A stretch of 64,000 bases of DNA from positions 310,001-374,000 of the forward strand of contig NZ_AUAX01000006.1 in assembly GCF_000428945.1 (NCBI RefSeq). Direction: 5' to 3'. This DNA comes from Hamadaea tsunoensis DSM 44101 (GTDB lineage Bacteria > Actinomycetota > Actinomycetes > Mycobacteriales > Micromonosporaceae). Positions within the stretch are counted from its first letter, which is position 1, and each line of letters starts with the position of its first letter. The notes under the pieces are model-generated. The model was not told the DNA's origin. It searched no databases and saw only the letters and a program-made list of their open reading frames with translations. Of the stretch, positions 9,159 through 17,511 are shown one piece after another. The position numbers were made by a program, and so were the translations under genes.

Positions 9159-11606
9159 GTGCGCACTGTCCGAAGTGCCCTCGGCGGCATCGTGGCGGGG
9201 ACCCTCACCCTCACCGGTACGGTCTTCGTCCAACCACTCCCAGCGGCGGCGGCCGCGCCGGCCGCTCCCTACAACGTCCTGACCTACAACGGTTCCCAGC
9301 TCGACCGCAACAGTCGGCCGGAGATGCTGGGCAACCTCGTCCTCGAGGCTGCCGACGACCTGATCGGCGACGTCTCGGCCGGCGACCGCTTCACCTTCGG
9401 CGGTGCGGGTTCGGCGGGGTCGCTCAGCATCGAGATCGCGCCACCGACCGGGCAGTCCTGGGCGGTCGGCGAATACGACCTGTCGACCGTGCCGGGTGCC
9501 GTCGAAGCCACGGTCCAGATCACCAAGGACGGCTACACCTGCGATGCGACACAAGGTTCGCTGTACCTGCTCCAGGTGCTGCGCGACCAGTCCGGCACGA
9601 TCTCCGGGCTGGCCGCCCGGTACTCGCTGACCTGCGGCGGTGCCCTGGGCGTCTTCACCGGTGAGATCCGGGCCGAGTCGACCGTCGCGTACGCGGCCGA
9701 GACCGGGCCGGCGGGATGGCTCGATTTCGGCCGCCAGTTCGCCGGCTACACCGGTACGCCGAAGACCGTGACCTATACGGCCAAGGGCAGCCAGCCGTCC
9801 GTGTTCGGCAACGTCCAGCTCACCGAGTCCACCGTGGAGAAGACGTTCACGATCACCGGGGACACCTGCTCCGGCGCCACTCTCACGTATGGACAATCGT
9901 GCTCGGTGACCATCACGCCGAAGCCGGCCGAGATTCGGGGCTACAACGCCCTCATGCAGGTCTCGGTCGACGGGACCGCCCAGTGGGACATCCAGCTGCA
10001 GCAGAACGGTGTCGACCCCCGCGACGTGCGGATCGACCCCGCGGCCCATGACTACGGGACGCTGGAAGTCGACACGGACGCCACGCAGGTCTTCACCGTC
10101 AGCGCCGTCGGCGTCGAACCGGTCACCGTCACCGGCACCGCCATCACGAACGGGCGGGACTACTTCGAGATCGTCGCCGACACCTGTCACCTGAAGACGG
10201 TGGCGCCTAACGGCAGCTGCTCGATCTCGGTCAGGGCCCGCCCGATCGGGGACGGCCCGGCCGTCGGCCAGCTGGAGGTGACCGACGACTCCGCGACGCG
10301 TACGCACACCGTCGACCTGCGCGTCACCGGACACGTCAGCGCCGACGGCACGTACGTGAAGATGGGCCCGATCCGCCTGCTGGACACCAGATCCGGGCTG
10401 GGCGCGCCGAAGGCTCGGGTGGCGGCCGGCGGAGTCGTCCACCTGCAGGTCGCCGGCACGGCCGGCGTGCCGTCGACCGGCGTGTCGGCGGTCGTCCTCA
10501 ACGTCACGGTGACCGGCCCGACCGCGAGCGGCTTCGTGTCGCTCTACCCGACCGGTTCGGCCCGCCCGACGGTCTCGTCGCTCAACTTCACCGCCGGCTG
10601 GACCGGCGCCAACCTCGTCACCGTCGCCCTCGGCCGCGACGGCCAGGTCGACCTCTACAACAACACGGGCACGACCGACCTGATCGCCGATCTCGTCGGC
10701 TTCTACAACGGACCGGTCGCCGGCAAGCCCGTGTACATCGGCGGTGGGTACCAGCCGATGGACTCGCCCTTCCGGGCCCTCGACACGCGTACCAAGGTCG
10801 GCAAGGTGCCCGGCGGCGCGGCGATCCACGTCCCGGTGGACTTCGGCGACGTCGGCAACGCGGAGGTCACGTCTCTGGCGGTCAACGTCACCGTCGTGAG
10901 CCCCGACCGGAGCGGCTTCTTCACCACGTGGGACGGGACGGCCGCCCGGCCGACCGCGTCGACGTTGAACTACACCGCCGGCGCCACGGTCTCGAACGCC
11001 GCGATCGTGCCGGTGGCCGTCTGCGAGGTCTGCACCGGCACCGCGCACGACAAGCCCGCCATCGCGGTTTACACCAGCGCCACCGCCCACGTCATCGTGG
11101 ACGTCGTCGGGTTCTACGACGACAGCTCGTTCGGCGACGGCTTCCGCTTCCATCCCGTCAACCCCGTACGCATCGCGGACAGCCGTATCGGTCAGGGAAC
11201 CCCGCACGCGCTCGGCGCAGGCCAGACGGTGTCGATCAAACCGCCGGTCTCACTCGCCGGGCCGAAGACCCGCGGGCTCGTCATGAACGTCACGGCCATC
11301 GCACCGACCAAGCCCACCTTCCTCACGGTCTGGCGGCACGGCAACGCCCGACCCGGCGTCAGCAGCGTCAACGCGACCGCCGGAGCGATCGTCCCCAACG
11401 CGGTGATCACGGAGCTCGTCTCCGGCGGCTCCTTCGACGTCTACAACCTCAACGGCACCACCAACATCTGCGTCGACGTCGTCGGCACGTTCGCCTACTA
11501 CGGGTACGCGCTGAATCCGGGTCTCCTCGCGCCGGGTAAGACGGCGGCCACGGCGCCCGTGCCGCTGCCGCAGCAGCCGGCTCCGGTGATCCGTCCGGTC
11601 GCGTAG
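9159..11606 (+). CDS. secreted multi-repeat surface protein
   Basis: An 815-residue exported protein. The GTG at 9159 follows GGGGGA and gives a proper signal peptide ending near PLPAAAAAP. Residues about 200-390 contain two ASPM/SPD-2/Hydin-like (choice-of-anchor type) beta domains (LDFGRQFAG..., HDYGTLEVD...). From about 400, 533 and 664 come three copies of a repeat of about 110 residues that starts R-x-x-D-T/S-R, passes NVTV/NVTA and a LN/VN...AN/PNA segment and ends DxVGFY/F. This repeat is common in actinobacterial secreted hydrolases and adhesins. No catalytic domain and no LPxTG or membrane anchor is visible. Role unknown; carbohydrate or surface binding is plausible. Confidence 0.85.
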   Translation: MRTVRSALGGIVAGTLTLTGTVFVQPLPAAAAAPAAPYNVLTYNGSQLDRNSRPEMLGNLVLEAADDLIGDVSAGDRFTFGGAGSAGSLSIEIAPPTGQSWAVGEYDLSTVPGAVEATVQITKDGYTCDATQGSLYLLQVLRDQSGTISGLAARYSLTCGGALGVFTGEIRAESTVAYAAETGPAGWLDFGRQFAGYTGTPKTVTYTAKGSQPSVFGNVQLTESTVEKTFTITGDTCSGATLTYGQSCSVTITPKPAEIRGYNALMQVSVDGTAQWDIQLQQNGVDPRDVRIDPAAHDYGTLEVDTDATQVFTVSAVGVEPVTVTGTAITNGRDYFEIVADTCHLKTVAPNGSCSISVRARPIGDGPAVGQLEVTDDSATRTHTVDLRVTGHVSADGTYVKMGPIRLLDTRSGLGAPKARVAAGGVVHLQVAGTAGVPSTGVSAVVLNVTVTGPTASGFVSLYPTGSARPTVSSLNFTAGWTGANLVTVALGRDGQVDLYNNTGTTDLIADLVGFYNGPVAGKPVYIGGGYQPMDSPFRALDTRTKVGKVPGGAAIHVPVDFGDVGNAEVTSLAVNVTVVSPDRSGFFTTWDGTAARPTASTLNYTAGATVSNAAIVPVAVCEVCTGTAHDKPAIAVYTSATAHVIVDVVGFYDDSSFGDGFRFHPVNPVRIADSRIGQGTPHALGAGQTVSIKPPVSLAGPKTRGLVMNVTAIAPTKPTFLTVWRHGNARPGVSSVNATAGAIVPNAVITELVSGGSFDVYNLNGTTNICVDVVGTFAYYGYALNPGLLAPGKTAATAPVPLPQQPAPVIRPVA

Positions 11607-11641
11607 CGGGCGACTGGTATCCCTGTCCCCATCTGGGAATG

Positions 11642-11676
11642 CTTCAGGCCCTGGCCATCACGGCCGGGGCCTGAAG
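11642..11676 (+). terminator. hairpin terminator after the surface protein
   Basis: Fifteen paired positions (one G-T) with the outer arm CTTCAGGCCC and loop ATCAC, 36 bp after the stop of the surface protein. There is no T run, which is common for actinobacterial terminators. Confidence 0.75.
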
Positions 11677-11823
11677 TGTCTGGCGTTCTTCGGCCCGGCA
11701 TGATGGACATGTTCGATCACCACAAGACCATGTGACCTGGCACATCGACGACAGGCCGGTGCGCTCGCCGTGATCGATACCGTCGCGACCCGGGGGCACT
11801 GATCGGGTAGCCTGTCCAGGCAT

Positions 11824-11898
11824 GGGCCGCTAGCTCAATGGCAGAGCTGCGGACTTTTAATCCGTAGGTTCAGGGTTCGAGTCCCTGGCGGCCCACCA
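11824..11898 (+). tRNA. tRNA-Lys (UUU)
   Basis: A full cloverleaf: acceptor GGGCCGC pairs with GCGGCCC, D arm GCTC/GAGC, anticodon loop CTTTTAA giving UUU, T arm CAGGG/CCCTG with TTCGAGT, discriminator A and an encoded CCA. Its 3' part from the anticodon loop onward is the left attachment repeat of the integrated element, so the element's att sequence restores an intact tRNA. Confidence 0.97.
11859..11898. repeat. attL core (40-bp direct repeat)
   Basis: The 40 bases run from AATCCGTAGG in the tRNA anticodon arm through the CCA end and recur exactly at 20580-20619. The bases just outside differ, so the repeat ends are sharp. Confidence 0.95.
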
Positions 11899-11951
11899 AT
11901 ACCGCAGCTCACAGGCACCGCAAAGGCCGCCCGAGGGTGCCCCGAGCGGCC

Positions 11952-11973
11952 AGTACAGCAGCAAAGTACAGCA
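11952..11973. promoter_or_regulatory. left integrase arm-type site (inferred)
   Basis: Two GTACAGCA copies in direct repeat separated by GCAAA, located between the att core and the integrase stop. The same 22-base block with one change occurs at 20475-20496 near the other end, in the same orientation. Such paired end sites are what tyrosine integrases or their Xis partners bind; the assignment is inferred from position and symmetry. Confidence 0.65.
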
Positions 11974-11980
11974 GTTGCGC

Positions 11981-13183
11981 TCATTCGAGCAGGTCACCGA
12001 GCTTGCCGAGGGCATCGCGCGTGTCGTCGTCGATCACGTCCGTGTAGATCTCCATCGTGATCGAGACCTGAGCGTGTCTCAAGATCCGTTGAGCGATCCG
12101 GGGATGGACGTTCAACGCCTTGAGCAGCGTCGCGCACGTGGCCCGAGCCGCGCGGACCGTGATCCGTACCACGCCAGCACCCCACACGGCCCGGTCCCAG
12201 TACCGGTTGAAGTTGCGCGGCTCGACCGGCATGCCCGTTACCGTGGTGAACAGAAGATCATCAGGCTCCACTGGCTTCCCTGCCGCGACCAGCCCGTCAC
12301 GGTGGCGCCGCAGCGCCACCACGCAGATGCCCGGAAGCGGGAGCGGCTGCTCAGAGGTCTCCGTCTTCACCTCGCGGCGCAGGAGCTGCTTGCCCACCCG
12401 CTGGACCTGGAAGTTCGGAACCAGCTCGCCCGAGTCCAGGTCGATCTGATCCCAGGTCAGGCCCAGAATCTCCCCCTTGCGGAGGCCAAGGACGAGCAGC
12501 AGCACATAGGCGGCGTAGAAACGCTCGTCCTCCACCCGCACGTATTCGAGGAACTGGCGAGCCTGAGCGCTCGTCCAGGTCGTTCGCTTCGGCCGGCGCG
12601 CCTTCGGAAGCCGGGTCTTCTTCGCCACGTTCTGCGAGACCAAGCCCGCGTCGATGGCACACGTAATCATCGCCCGGATGATTCGTCGCAGGCCCCGAAC
12701 CGTCGTGTCCGATGGAAGGTCCTGGCAGCAGTTGCCGAGGGCACAGCACCGCTGCTTCACGGTCGGACGTCGGGCGTCCTTGCCCTGCGCGCAGCACTGG
12801 CACGTACGCCGGGTGTGGTTGAGCCACGTCTGCACGTCGGTGTTCGCCAGCCGATCGAGCCGCTTGCCGCCCAATCCCGGGACGATGTAGTTCCGGCATG
12901 CACCCTCGTAGGTCACGTACGTGCCCGGCGACAAGTTCGGCTCGACGATCTCCCGCAGCCAGTACACCACGAACTTGCCGACCGTCATCGCCGTGGTGGC
13001 AATCGGTCCCTGCTTGGCCTGCTGGTGCAGCTTCAACCACTTGTCGTGAACGGTCTCGCGGTCCTTGCCGTAGACGTACTTCCGGTCGCGCGTGCCGTCC
13101 GGCTTGGTGACCCACACGTAGGCGGCGTAACCGTTGCGGTACGGGAAGATCGAGCCTTCGCCGTTGTGCCGACGACTGGTCAC
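11981..13183 (-). CDS. int: tyrosine site-specific integrase
   Basis: A 400-residue phage-type integrase expected to recombine the tRNA-Lys att sites. The N-terminal region (RRHNGEGSIF...) is an AP2-like arm-binding domain, then a SAM-like core-binding domain with a Cys-rich insert (CQCCAQGKD ... RCCALGNCC) seen in actinobacterial element integrases. The catalytic domain has Arg in LGLRKGEI (about 236), the HAQVSI segment and the Tyr nucleophile in MEIYTDV (about 378). The usual H-x-x-R box reads R-A-A-R, so its histidine is replaced by Arg. The GTG start overlaps the xis stop by 4 bp. It lies next to attL, as expected. Confidence 0.94.
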   Translation of the reverse strand: MTSRRHNGEGSIFPYRNGYAAYVWVTKPDGTRDRKYVYGKDRETVHDKWLKLHQQAKQGPIATTAMTVGKFVVYWLREIVEPNLSPGTYVTYEGACRNYIVPGLGGKRLDRLANTDVQTWLNHTRRTCQCCAQGKDARRPTVKQRCCALGNCCQDLPSDTTVRGLRRIIRAMITCAIDAGLVSQNVAKKTRLPKARRPKRTTWTSAQARQFLEYVRVEDERFYAAYVLLLVLGLRKGEILGLTWDQIDLDSGELVPNFQVQRVGKQLLRREVKTETSEQPLPLPGICVVALRRHRDGLVAAGKPVEPDDLLFTTVTGMPVEPRNFNRYWDRAVWGAGVVRITVRAARATCATLLKALNVHPRIAQRILRHAQVSITMEIYTDVIDDDTRDALGKLGDLLE

Positions 13184-13395
13184 GAGGCCCACCCGGCGAG
13201 TTCGGCTGCCTCCCGAGCCTTGCGGGCGACGTACTCGTCGACCCACTCCGGCAGGATGCGACGGTTGCGGCCATCCTTGAGCGAGCGCAGTTGGCCAGTC
13301 GCCACGAGCATCTTGGTCTTCGAGAGCCCGTAGCCGAGCATCTCGGCCACCTCCGCAACGGTGTGCCACCGCTGCCGGAACACGGTCGTGGTCAC
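13180..13395 (-). CDS. xis: excisionase (helix-turn-helix, Xis-like)
   Basis: A 71-residue DNA-binding protein: HTVAEVAEMLGYGLSKTKMLVATGQLRSLKDGRNRRILPEW carries the winged helix-turn-helix of the MerR/excisionase-like family. Its ATG overlaps the rep stop by 4 bp and its stop overlaps int by 4 bp. It should favour excision by bending the att DNA together with integrase. Confidence 0.88.
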   Translation of the reverse strand: MTTTVFRQRWHTVAEVAEMLGYGLSKTKMLVATGQLRSLKDGRNRRILPEWVDEYVARKAREAAELAGWAS

Positions 13396-15236
13396 TTCTC
13401 CTCCCCTGAGGTCGTGGTGTTGATCTCGGTTGCCGGAACAGGTTCGGGTGGTCGTAGTGCCTGTTCAAGTTGGTCTTTCCAGGTGTGGCGGAGGTAGATG
13501 GATCGCATGATCCGGTTTTCGAGGGAGCCGACGTCGCGGTCGGTGGGTCGGGCGATCTCGAACAGGTAGCGGCCTGCCGCCGTGTCGGGTTGTTCGTCGT
13601 CGGCTAGGGCGCCGGCCAGGACTTCACGGACCCAGGCGCGGTTGTCGGCGCGGAGGTCGGCGAGGGTCTTGCCCGACCACCGTCGGGAGATCAGGACCCG
13701 TCGTCCGGTGAAGCCGAGGGTTTTGCGTTGGTGGACCTTGCCGGAACAGCGTCCGGGGACGAGTCCGGCTTTCGGGTCTTCGGGTTCGACGCCGTAGAGC
13801 AGCCAGTTCGCGCACTTGGGCGAGCACGGGATGAGGGCGAGCTCGGCGTGCAGCCGGTCGAAGTGATCCCGTTGCGGCTCTGAGCTCGGGGCGGCTTGCT
13901 CTGTCAGGTCCTTCGTCACGTACTTGGTCACGTAGCGGATGGCCTTCTCGGCGTCCTTGGTTCCGTGCTGGATGCCTCGGGCGTCGACGGTCCCGAGCCG
14001 CAGCACGTACGCCGGTTCCGCACCCTCGCCGTCGAGCGCGTCGACAGCGTCTGTCCAGCTGGTCAGCGGCTGGCGGGTGACGGGGTCGACGAACCGGCTG
14101 GTGTCGCCGTCCCAGACGGGGGGCTTGCGCAGGCTGTAGACGGCGGTGTCGAACTGCGGCCACCACACCTGGTGATAGGTCGCCGCCGCGACCTGCTTCA
14201 ACAACGCACGCGGGATGGTGCCGCGCATGGCGAAGTGCGCATGCGGGGTCAGACGCCGTTGCAGCTCGACCGCCCCGGCGTACTGGACGGCAAACCCGGC
14301 CGCCCGGCGCAGGTTCTGCCACAGCCGATCCAGCCCGGCCGCGAAGAACACCGCATCAGCGGCAGCCCGACGGTAGTCGTAGGAGTCAGGGTCGATCGGC
14401 GTACCCAGGAGCCCGTCCCAGTCGGCGTGCAGGATCCCGCACGAGCACGGGATGGTGTGGCCGCGTCGGGTCCGGGCACCGGTGTGCACCGGCCCGTACG
14501 ACCCGAGGGTGATCGTGAGCAGGGTGGACGGCTGGTAGGTGCGGCCGTCCTTGCCGGTGTACACCTTCCCGGTCGTGCGGGTCGACACCGGCAGCCGCGG
14601 TAGTTCGGGGGCGTCTTCGCGGCGGCGGGTGGAGCGGGCCTTGCGCGGCTTGCTCTCCTCGGCCGGCCGGGGCAGCTTTCCCCGGACTCGGTGGGTGGAG
14701 AGTTCTTCGTCGAGGTCGACGATTCCGGCGTCGAGGTCGGCGACCTGCTTCCAGTCCGAGATCCGCTCGGCCTCGTGGCGCTCGAACACCAGCGCGCACC
14801 GCAGTTCCAGCAGCGCCCGCACTTCCTCGGTCGGGGTCTCTACGGGCGGTTCGGGGTCGTCGGTGAGGTGCCAGCCTTCGCGGATCTGCCGCTGACGCAG
14901 TTTCCGGTTCTTCTCCGCGCACGGCTTGCACTTCGACGAAAGCCGCGCCCCGCAAGGGATATCCACGATCTCGGTAAGACCGGTGACCTTGTCGGTCCGC
15001 CGCAGGGCGAGGGGCCGGACGCAGACGCCGTAGTGCTCGGCGACGTCCTGGAGCGCCTTACGCGCCCGAGGCTGGCGCATCCGGTCGGCTCGTGATCCGG
15101 GCCGGGGCGCGTCGGTGGTGTCAAGGATTCCTTGACGCTGGCCGGGCGTGGTCGGGGTGGGGTCGGTGGGTGAGGTGGTGCCCCCGGCCGGGGTGACGAT
15201 GGCGGCCGGGGGTGTGAGGGTCGCGGTCAGAGTCAC
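13392..15236 (-). CDS. replication initiator protein, RepSA-like (HUH endonuclease)
   Basis: A 614-residue replication initiator of actinobacterial integrative elements. Cys pairs near the N-terminus (CGARLSSKCKPC) suggest a zinc ribbon. PHAHFAMRG at about residue 330 is the H-x-H metal motif of rolling-circle initiators, and the repeated YVTKYVTKD at about 437 supplies the tyrosine motif. More Cys pairs occur at CSCGILH and CSPKC. The GTG at 15236 overlaps the preceding gene by 4 bp; upstream codons belong to that gene's region. It should nick an origin and drive replication of the excised circle. A near-perfect palindrome lies inside its 5' coding region. Confidence 0.9.
   Translation of the reverse strand: MTLTATLTPPAAIVTPAGGTTSPTDPTPTTPGQRQGILDTTDAPRPGSRADRMRQPRARKALQDVAEHYGVCVRPLALRRTDKVTGLTEIVDIPCGARLSSKCKPCAEKNRKLRQRQIREGWHLTDDPEPPVETPTEEVRALLELRCALVFERHEAERISDWKQVADLDAGIVDLDEELSTHRVRGKLPRPAEESKPRKARSTRRREDAPELPRLPVSTRTTGKVYTGKDGRTYQPSTLLTITLGSYGPVHTGARTRRGHTIPCSCGILHADWDGLLGTPIDPDSYDYRRAAADAVFFAAGLDRLWQNLRRAAGFAVQYAGAVELQRRLTPHAHFAMRGTIPRALLKQVAAATYHQVWWPQFDTAVYSLRKPPVWDGDTSRFVDPVTRQPLTSWTDAVDALDGEGAEPAYVLRLGTVDARGIQHGTKDAEKAIRYVTKYVTKDLTEQAAPSSEPQRDHFDRLHAELALIPCSPKCANWLLYGVEPEDPKAGLVPGRCSGKVHQRKTLGFTGRRVLISRRWSGKTLADLRADNRAWVREVLAGALADDEQPDTAAGRYLFEIARPTDRDVGSLENRIMRSIYLRHTWKDQLEQALRPPEPVPATEINTTTSGEEK
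15120..15136. promoter_or_regulatory. 17-bp palindrome shared with 19653-19669
   Basis: GTCAAGGA-T-TCCTTGAC, perfect 8-bp arms with a one-base centre, inside the 5' part of rep. A 20-base block including it recurs at 19651-19670 with one change. Possible initiator or regulator binding site. Confidence 0.5.
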
Positions 15237-15490
15237 GCGACCACCCGAGGAGCGGGTCGGCGGTAGAGCTTGAACGTCGCGGTCAGCAGATCGTCGTAGA
15301 ACGCGGGCAGTTCGGTGCGCTGGTGTTCCCAGAGGAACAGCCACACCGCCAACAGCGTCACCGGCGGCACGACCGTCCCGTGCAGGGTCGCGACGAACTT
15401 CATCCGCAGCGCGAGGTGCTCCAGATCCCAGCCACGCGCGAGACGCGCTTGCCGGTAGGTGCAGGGGTTGGTCATGACCAGGCGGTTCAT
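15233..15490 (-). CDS. small XRE-like helix-turn-helix protein
   Basis: An 85-residue protein with the segment TYRQARLARGWDLEHLALRM followed by a proline turn, a Trp-Glu (WEHQ) motif and PAFYDDLL. This resembles the pattern of short XRE-type DNA-binding proteins of actinobacterial elements. It overlaps both neighbours by 4 bp in the rep operon. It may regulate rep or copy number; no specific function is claimed. A second in-frame ATG (MTNP) lies five codons later. Confidence 0.65.
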   Translation of the reverse strand: MNRLVMTNPCTYRQARLARGWDLEHLALRMKFVATLHGTVVPPVTLLAVWLFLWEHQRTELPAFYDDLLTATFKLYRRPAPRVVA

Positions 15491-15861
15491 GCGGGCACCG
15501 CCTTGGTGCGGCGCAGGGCGACCGCCGTGGAGATGCTCAGCCCGTAGACCAGGGCCTCCCGGCAGCGGTCGCGGACCGGGTTGGGGCCGGTCTGGCCGAA
15601 CCAGCGGCCACCGGCGAACGCCTCCCGGGCGTCAGCGGCGAGGTACGCCAAGGCTTCCGGGCTATGCCGTTCGAGGGTCCGCGCGACGACGACGATCAGT
15701 TCGTCGAGGGTCATCGTCGGCCAGTCGGCGTTGTCGGTGTCGGAGGCGTACAGGGCCGCCCACCACAGGTCGGGCATGCAGCCCGGCATGTCGTCGCCGT
15801 CCTCCAGGGCGTGGACGAGGTCTGCGATCGGAGCCACGGTCGGGGTCGGGGTGGTGGTCAT
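15487..15861 (-). CDS. element protein, paralogue of the next upstream gene
   Basis: A 124-residue acidic protein of unknown function. Its segment LWWAALYASDTDNADWPTM and the helical stretch after it match the C-terminal half of the 237-residue protein encoded immediately upstream, indicating duplication. The ATG at 15861 overlaps that gene's stop by 4 bp. No catalytic motif is seen. Confidence 0.7.
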   Translation of the reverse strand: MTTTPTPTVAPIADLVHALEDGDDMPGCMPDLWWAALYASDTDNADWPTMTLDELIVVVARTLERHSPEALAYLAADAREAFAGGRWFGQTGPNPVRDRCREALVYGLSISTAVALRRTKAVPA

Positions 15862-16571
15862 GCGGCCACCGCCTGAGCCCACGCGAGCGAGGCCCGACCC
15901 GAAGCGGTCGAGGTGCGGGCGATGTGCCGGACGATGGTGTCGGCGTCGCTGTCGGCGTAGTGCCGTCGCGGGAACACCGGCATCAGCGAGTCCCACACAC
16001 CCCACTGGCCCTGCGAGACCGCCGCCCGGACTTCGGTAGCGGTGTGGGCGATGACGTCGCGGCCGAGGCGGTGGATGGTCTGCACGGCCAGGTCGGTCAG
16101 CGCCTGCGGGGTCATGGACAGCCACTCGTCCGTCGAACTGTCCGACGCGTACAGGGCCGCCCACCACTCGTCATGCGACACCGACGCCAGATCCAGCGGG
16201 ACGGCGACCGGCTCGGGGCGGGTCGGCAGGGCGACGACCGGGGCGAGGTCACCCGCCTGCGGCTCGAACGCGCGGACCGCACCCGGGATACCGGCGTGCG
16301 CCTCGGTCACCCCCGCCAGGCAGAAGCACTGCCCGAACTCGTCGGAGAACCGGCCCTCACACTGATCGCAGGTGATCCAGTACGACTCGTTGTACTTCCC
16401 GACGCACTTGTCGGCCAGACACCACCGGCCACCGCAGTACATGCAGAACCCCGCGAAGTTCCACCGGGGCGGAGCCACGATGACGCCGGACACCCGGACC
16501 GCAACCGTCGGGTGACCGATCGACCGCTCGACAGTGCGACGGGCAGGCTTACGCGTACTCTGAACAGGCAT
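15858..16571 (-). CDS. element protein with Cys-rich N-terminus
   Basis: A 237-residue protein heading the minus-strand operon of the element. Residues about 42-85 contain CMYCGGRWC, CDQCEGRF and CFC groups, a probable zinc-binding module. The C-terminal half repeats the WWAALYASD domain of the 124-residue neighbour. The ATG follows GAGAGGA. Proteins of this layout occur beside rep genes of actinobacterial elements, but the function is unknown. Its promoter lies in the operator region shared with the divergent GntR gene. Confidence 0.7.
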   Translation of the reverse strand: MPVQSTRKPARRTVERSIGHPTVAVRVSGVIVAPPRWNFAGFCMYCGGRWCLADKCVGKYNESYWITCDQCEGRFSDEFGQCFCLAGVTEAHAGIPGAVRAFEPQAGDLAPVVALPTRPEPVAVPLDLASVSHDEWWAALYASDSSTDEWLSMTPQALTDLAVQTIHRLGRDVIAHTATEVRAAVSQGQWGVWDSLMPVFPRRHYADSDADTIVRHIARTSTASGRASLAWAQAVAA

Positions 16572-16637
16572 CGTCGTTTCCTCTCACAGGGATCAGATGC
16601 ACTGGCCTCGGCGGGATACCAGCCCGCCGGGGCCTTC

Positions 16638-16658
16638 TTGTTGGTGTTGTACCAACAA
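16638..16658. promoter_or_regulatory. GntR operator 1
   Basis: Inverted repeat TTGTTGGT-GTTGT-ACCAACAA. The core GGTGTTGTACC recurs as its exact complement at 16712-16722, and the two sit in the divergent promoter region between the rep operon and gntR. A binding site for the adjacent GntR protein is the simplest reading. Confidence 0.72.
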
Positions 16659-16711
16659 CTTCTATGTCTAGCAGGCTGAGCCATCGACGTCAAGGACTTG
16701 TTAGACTTGCT

Positions 16712-16722
16712 GGTACAACACC
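16712..16722. promoter_or_regulatory. GntR operator 2 (inverted copy)
   Basis: GGTACAACACC, the exact reverse complement of the core of operator 1, ending 15 bases before the gntR ATG. Its position would block gntR transcription and so gives autoregulation. Confidence 0.7.
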
Positions 16723-16737
16723 ACTCAAGGATGCGTG

Positions 16738-17511
16738 ATGACCAGCTTGAACCCGGCCGACTCCAGGCCGCTCTACCAACAGCTCGCAGCAGCGCTGCGT
16801 GACAGGATCACCAGCGGTGACCTTCAACCCGGGGCGCGTTTCCCCAGCGAAGCCGACCTCGCGTCGCAGTACGACACCAGCCGAAACACCGTCCGGCTCG
16901 CCCTTGACGCTCTGCGGAATGAGGGGCTGATTGTTTCTCAGCAAGGACGCGGGACTTTCGTGCGCTCCGCGCCACCCACGCGCTACTACGCCTCACTCAC
17001 CGGTTCGAGAGCCCAGCGATTGGAAGCGGAGCGCCAACGGGACACCTTCACCCAGCAGATCGAGCGGCAAGGCAGGACCGCTCGCCAGGTCAGCACCGTT
17101 GAGGTTGTGCCGGCAGATGCCGAGATCGCTCGTCATCTGAATATGTCGGCGGGCACGACGGTGGCGGTCCGCCGACGCGTCATGTACGCCGACAACGAGC
17201 CGCTACAGCTCGGCGACAGCTACTACCCGATAGACATCGTCCAGGACAGCAAGATCATGAATCCTGCGGATGTCGTCGAGGGCACCGACCAGGTTCTTGA
17301 GGATCTGGGCCACACGCCAACAAGGTATGAGGATGAGATTACGTGGCGCATGCCGACGGTCGACGAGGTCGCCAAGCTTCATCTTGGTCCCGGGATACCG
17401 CTTGGCAGGCTCCTTCGCACTTCGTTCGACCAGAATGATCTTCCTATCGAGGTGTACGTAGTCCTCCTTCCCGGAGATCGACACGTACTTCTGTACGAGG
17501 TGGAGGCATGA
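16738..17511 (+). CDS. GntR/HutC-family transcriptional regulator
   Basis: A 257-residue repressor. Residues 8-75 form the GntR winged helix (PLYQQLAAALRDRITSGDL, SEADLASQYDTSRNTVRLAL, GRGTFV); the rest is a UTRA ligand-binding domain ending in LLPGDRHVLLYEVEA. The ATG at 16738 is preferred over GTG at 16735 because AAGG is better spaced. It faces the rep operon across two mirror-image operators, like KorSA in pSAM2, and should keep replication and excision genes off. Its stop overlaps the acetyltransferase start by 4 bp. Confidence 0.93.
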   Translation: MTSLNPADSRPLYQQLAAALRDRITSGDLQPGARFPSEADLASQYDTSRNTVRLALDALRNEGLIVSQQGRGTFVRSAPPTRYYASLTGSRAQRLEAERQRDTFTQQIERQGRTARQVSTVEVVPADAEIARHLNMSAGTTVAVRRRVMYADNEPLQLGDSYYPIDIVQDSKIMNPADVVEGTDQVLEDLGHTPTRYEDEITWRMPTVDEVAKLHLGPGIPLGRLLRTSFDQNDLPIEVYVVLLPGDRHVLLYEVEA

